64,000 nucleotides of DNA, from NCBI GenBank assembly GCA_963855995.1, contig OY979727.1, positions 7,162,446-7,226,445 on the forward strand, written 5' to 3'. Within the stretch, counting starts at the first letter, position 1. Every line of letters begins with the position of its first letter. The DNA comes from Muricea muricata. Taxonomy: Eukaryota; Cnidaria; Anthozoa; Malacalcyonacea; Plexauridae. The notes under the pieces were generated by a model. The model saw nothing but the letters and a program-made list of their open reading frames with translations, was not told where the DNA came from and searched no databases. Shown here in pieces: positions 61,243 to 64,000 of the stretch. Made by a program: the position numbers and the translations under genes.

Positions 61243-61276
61243 GCACAAACGTTTTCGCTAAAAGCTCTTCAGGTGC
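61243..61276 (-). ncRNA. hammerhead ribozyme of Penelope type (minimal)
   Basis: On the minus strand: GCAC (stem I), CTGAAGA (conserved CUGANGA), GCT-TTT-AGC (stem II), GAA then the palindrome AACGTT (very short stem III), T (cleavage position, not G), GTGC (stem I, pairs with GCAC). All core bases of a hammerhead are present, in the layout known from Penelope-like elements, where such minimal forms may work as dimers. It lies about 80 bases after the stop of the RT gene. Confidence 0.8.
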
Positions 61277-61353
61277 TATATGAGGTGTACGAGTGTGATT
61301 GTATCTTTTATATTCATAACGATGTTGTTTACGGAAATATTTCATGTATTACG

Positions 61354-63309
61354 TCATTGTTGGAATGTTATGAATGGTGTTTGATTACATGCATTAAGCT
61401 TTGGTTCGAGGATTGATATAATGTTACTTTCTTTAGATTCCCTTTCAATTCTATTATTGTTCGAACATTGGTAAATTGGCATTATTCTGAACATTCCGTT
61501 GTTGCATCTGTGGAGGTGTTTGCTTACCGGTAGATGTCTATACTGTTCGTGTTTTATCTGTTCCTTGTGAAGAGTTACGCGATTTCGTAGATTTTGAGTT
61601 TGACCAATGTAGTAGTCTTGACATTTTGAACAAATGATAATATAAATCACGTCCCTGCTCAAACATGACATTGGGGAGTGTATAGTCCACGTTTTATTGC
61701 CTTTCAGGATTAGGGAATCGCCTGTTACGATGATGTTACATGTCCCGCATCTAGGTTCATTGCACTTTGTTACTTTTCCCTTGATCGCGCTGTTTGAAAA
61801 TTCTGCTTTCGTTAAAATTTGTTTTAAGTTTTTTGGTTGTCTTCTGCTTACAATGAGATCAGTATTTTTGAGTGTTGACTCCATTTTCTTTGAGTGTCGC
61901 AAGAAGTTCATGCTCTGTCTAACCATATTTTCGATTTGTGGGTTATTGGGGTTGTGAGTAATGACCAATGGGAGAGTTTTGTTGTTGTCTGATTTTTTCT
62001 TTGGATTACATAGCTCCTCAATTGTTAGTTTTTTTGCTTTCTCGATTCCATTATTAATAAGTTTCTTTGGGTAGTTTTGGTTGGTTAGAAAGGTTTCTAG
62101 TTCTCCCAGTCGAATGTTTCTGATGTCGTCTTTTGTTACAATGGTGCATATTCTTCTTGCTAATGCATACGGTATATTCTGTTTAACATGTCTTGGATGG
62201 CATGAAAAAAAGTCTAGATATTGGTGACTGTCTGTTCCTTTGTAATAAATATCCGTATGTATTTCTGTGTTCTCTTTACAGATCAGTATGTCTAAAAATG
62301 GGAGTTTTTCGAAGCTGAATTCCATTGTGAATTGAATATTTGGGTTAATGTTGTTGAGCATGTTGAACAATATTTCCACTTCTGCTCGTGATTTTTGCCA
62401 GAATATAAAACAGTCGTCCAAGAATCGTTTGAAGTTCTTAATAAATTCCGTTTTGGTCGCTTCTCCGTATTTCTCCTCGAGTCTTTGGTACAACTGTTTT
62501 TCTAGGAAGCCCATTATGAGAGTGGCGTATGTTGGTGCCATTTTTGTTCCCATAGCCGTTCCCTGTACTTGTTTATAATTCTTTCCATCAAATTTAAATG
62601 TGTTTTCTTTGAGTACAATAGAAATAGCTTTCAATATGAATTCTTTCGAGAAGGGTCGCTGTAGAGTTGTGGGGAAATTATCCAAAAAGTGTTCTATTGC
62701 TTTTAATCCCAGTTCGTGAGGAATGCTGGTGTACAGACTTATCACGTCGAAGGAAACCAATATGGTATCCTCGGTTACTTTGTTTGGTATAAGGTTCAGG
62801 AAATCAAAGTCGTCCCTTATATAACTTGGTACGTGCTTGCACAAAGGTTTCAATATTATATCAACGAAATTGCTGAGTCGATGTGTGGGTGATGCAGGTC
62901 CGGCGACTATGGGTCTGAATTTAAGATCTGGAGGTGGTGGTAGTTTTATGTAGTCCGCGTTTTGTTCTTTGATGGCTGTTGTAATACTGGTTGATTTGTG
63001 AATCTTGGGTAGGCCATAAAAATTTGATGTTCTGTACGTAAAATTTTGAATGTAATCCGATTCTTTTTTTGTCAGTTCGTTCTGGTACTTCTTTATCAAA
63101 CAGTTGATATTTTTCATTATCGTGCGATCTTGGTTACTTTCTAATTCGACATAATTTTCGTGATCTGTCAATAGTTCCATTATTTTGTCCTTATAAAAAG
63201 TTTTGTCCATAATCACAGTCGCTCCCGCTTTGTCTGCTGCTTTTATGATGATTTTGTCATCGTCCTTTAGATCACGAAGTGCAATGGTTTCGCCTCGAGA
63301 TATATTATT
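61354..63309 (-). CDS. Penelope-like reverse transcriptase with C-terminal GIY-YIG endonuclease (partial N-terminus)
   Basis: Open for ~650 residues. In order: IIIKAADKAGATVIMDK (the usual KGG box, with the first Gly changed to Ala), FYGLPKIHKS (family hallmark), LKFRPIVAGPASPTHRLS, VSFDVISLYTSIPH (palm Asp), QGTAMGTKMAPTYA, RFLDDCFIFW (catalytic DD), LPFLDILI, FFSCHPRHVKQNIPYA. Near the end CNEPRCGTCNI is a Cys-rich linker, and VIYIIICSKCQDYYIGQTQN plus LRNRVTLHKEQI is the GIY-YIG domain. The start codon nearest upstream (63363) lies in the 34-bp repeats, so the native N-terminus is lost. The KAG change, absent from the second copy, may impair it. Confidence 0.92.
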   Translation of the reverse strand, partial: NNISRGETIALRDLKDDDKIIIKAADKAGATVIMDKTFYKDKIMELLTDHENYVELESNQDRTIMKNINCLIKKYQNELTKKESDYIQNFTYRTSNFYGLPKIHKSTSITTAIKEQNADYIKLPPPPDLKFRPIVAGPASPTHRLSNFVDIILKPLCKHVPSYIRDDFDFLNLIPNKVTEDTILVSFDVISLYTSIPHELGLKAIEHFLDNFPTTLQRPFSKEFILKAISIVLKENTFKFDGKNYKQVQGTAMGTKMAPTYATLIMGFLEKQLYQRLEEKYGEATKTEFIKNFKRFLDDCFIFWQKSRAEVEILFNMLNNINPNIQFTMEFSFEKLPFLDILICKENTEIHTDIYYKGTDSHQYLDFFSCHPRHVKQNIPYALARRICTIVTKDDIRNIRLGELETFLTNQNYPKKLINNGIEKAKKLTIEELCNPKKKSDNNKTLPLVITHNPNNPQIENMVRQSMNFLRHSKKMESTLKNTDLIVSRRQPKNLKQILTKAEFSNSAIKGKVTKCNEPRCGTCNIIVTGDSLILKGNKTWTIHSPMSCLSRDVIYIIICSKCQDYYIGQTQNLRNRVTLHKEQIKHEQYRHLPVSKHLHRCNNGMFRIMPIYQCSNNNRIERESKESNIISILEPKLNACNQTPFITFQQ

Positions 63310-63325
63310 TCTTGCTTTGGTTGTC

Positions 63326-63440
63326 GGGGCTGACAACCAAAGCAGCCCCGACAACCAAAGCAAGATATAATATATTCAGCCCCGACAACCAAAGCAAGAA
63401 ATAATATATTCAGCCCCGACAACCAAAGCAAGAAATAATA
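63326..63440. repeat. 34-bp tandem repeats at the head-to-head Penelope junction
   Basis: About three copies of CCCCGACAACCAAAGCAAG followed by AAATAATATATTCAG, plus an inverted partial copy at the left edge. They separate the two inverted element copies. Confidence 0.85.
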
Positions 63441-64000
63441 TATCTCGAGGCGAAACCACTGCACTTCGTGATCTAAAGGACGATGACAAAATCATCATAA
63501 AAGCAGCAGACAAAGGGGGAGCGACTGTGATTATGGACAAAACTTTTTATAAGGACAAAATAATGGAACTATTGACAGATCACGAAAATTATGTCGAATT
63601 AGAAAGCAACCAAGATCGCACGATAATGAAAAATATCAACTGTTTGATAAAGAAGTACCAGAACGAACTGACAAAAAAAGAATCGGATTACATTCAAAAT
63701 TTTACGTACAGAACATCAAATTTTTATGGCCTACCCAAGATTCACAAATCAACCAGTATTACAACAGCCATCAAAGAACAAAACGCGGACTACATAAAAC
63801 TACCACCACCTCCAGATCTTAAATTCAGACCCATAGTCGCCGGACCTGCATCACCCACACATCGACTCAGCAATTTCGTTGATATAATATTGAAACCTTT
63901 GTGCAAGCACGTACCAAGTTATATAAGGGACGACTTTGATTTCCTGAACCATATACCAAACAAAGTAACCGAGGATACCATATTGGTTTCCTTCGACGTG
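63436..64000 (+). pseudogene. second Penelope-like RT copy, truncated by the window edge
   Basis: Plus-strand inverse of 61354-63309, nearly identical over all 560 bases seen. It reads SRGETTALRDLKDDDK, KAADKGGATVIMDK (KGG box intact), FYGLPKIHKS and VSFDV at the edge. The frame is open throughout, so 'pseudogene' only reflects the missing N-terminus and the unseen remainder. Confidence 0.85.

Overview
The window is metazoan nuclear DNA, AT-rich and heavily colonised by transposable elements. Two host genes can be read through plausible splice sites: an SLC37A4-type glucose-6-phosphate translocator (minus strand, 14476-29109, six exons giving 442 codons without a break) and two exons of a COX18/Oxa1-type mitochondrial insertase (plus strand, 39359-41484). 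The mix of repeats (Penelope-like elements, a CR1/L2-like LINE with a 2A motif, a two-gene ISL2EU-type transposon, protein-primed PolB fragments, a multi-exon CXC-domain gene) suggests a cnidarian or similar early-branching or marine invertebrate. That is inference; no species marker is visible.

Layout. 0-3 kb: a fold-back and a frameshifted trypsin-like protease relic. 3.1-9.7 kb: a TTAA-flanked element interrupted by a 5.4-kb element (6-bp target duplication) built of mirrored minisatellites and CCAAT-box arrays. 10.2-12.1 kb: a Ty3/gypsy integrase tail with two 146-bp LTRs. 13.7-14.4 kb: a LINE tail. 14.5-29.1 kb: SLC37A4. Its intron 4 carries a 7.5-kb antisense transposon with ~290-bp inverted termini, encoding one seven-exon protein with a C2HC zinc motif, a FEN1/PIN-nuclease-like region and a terminal CXC domain. 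A hAT MITE sits inside that element's right terminus. 29.3-30.4 kb: two more MITEs with clean target duplications. 35.4-39 kb: a broken LINE with a signal-peptide-like N-terminus and a 2A motif. 39.4-41.8 kb: COX18 exons and a duplicated exon scrap. 43.5-45.5 kb: a Tc1/mariner element in a (TA)n tract.

45.7-61 kb is a ~15-kb inverted duplication. Each arm carries a Penelope GIY-YIG fragment, subterminal CCAAT/TGACGT arrays, a GRF zinc-finger fragment, tandem ~0.9-kb units and the exon-split N-terminal half of a protein-primed family B DNA polymerase, meeting at a short asymmetric spacer near 49.98 kb. The right arm was later hit by an apparently near-intact ISL2EU-type transposon (52187-58148). 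It carries a SAP-SWIM-YqaJ gene followed by Ulp1-protease exons on the plus strand, and a complete THAP + DDE_4 transposase on the minus strand. The pre-insertion sequence survives in a neighbouring tandem unit, which proves the AT target duplication.

61.1-64 kb: two Penelope-like elements head to head across 34-bp repeats. The complete one has a 3' hammerhead ribozyme whose core can be drawn base by base.

The strongest candidates for novelty are the 7.5-kb nuclease/CXC transposon, the palindromic PolB element and the YqaJ-Ulp1 arrangement. No database search was possible, so novelty is a hypothesis in every case.
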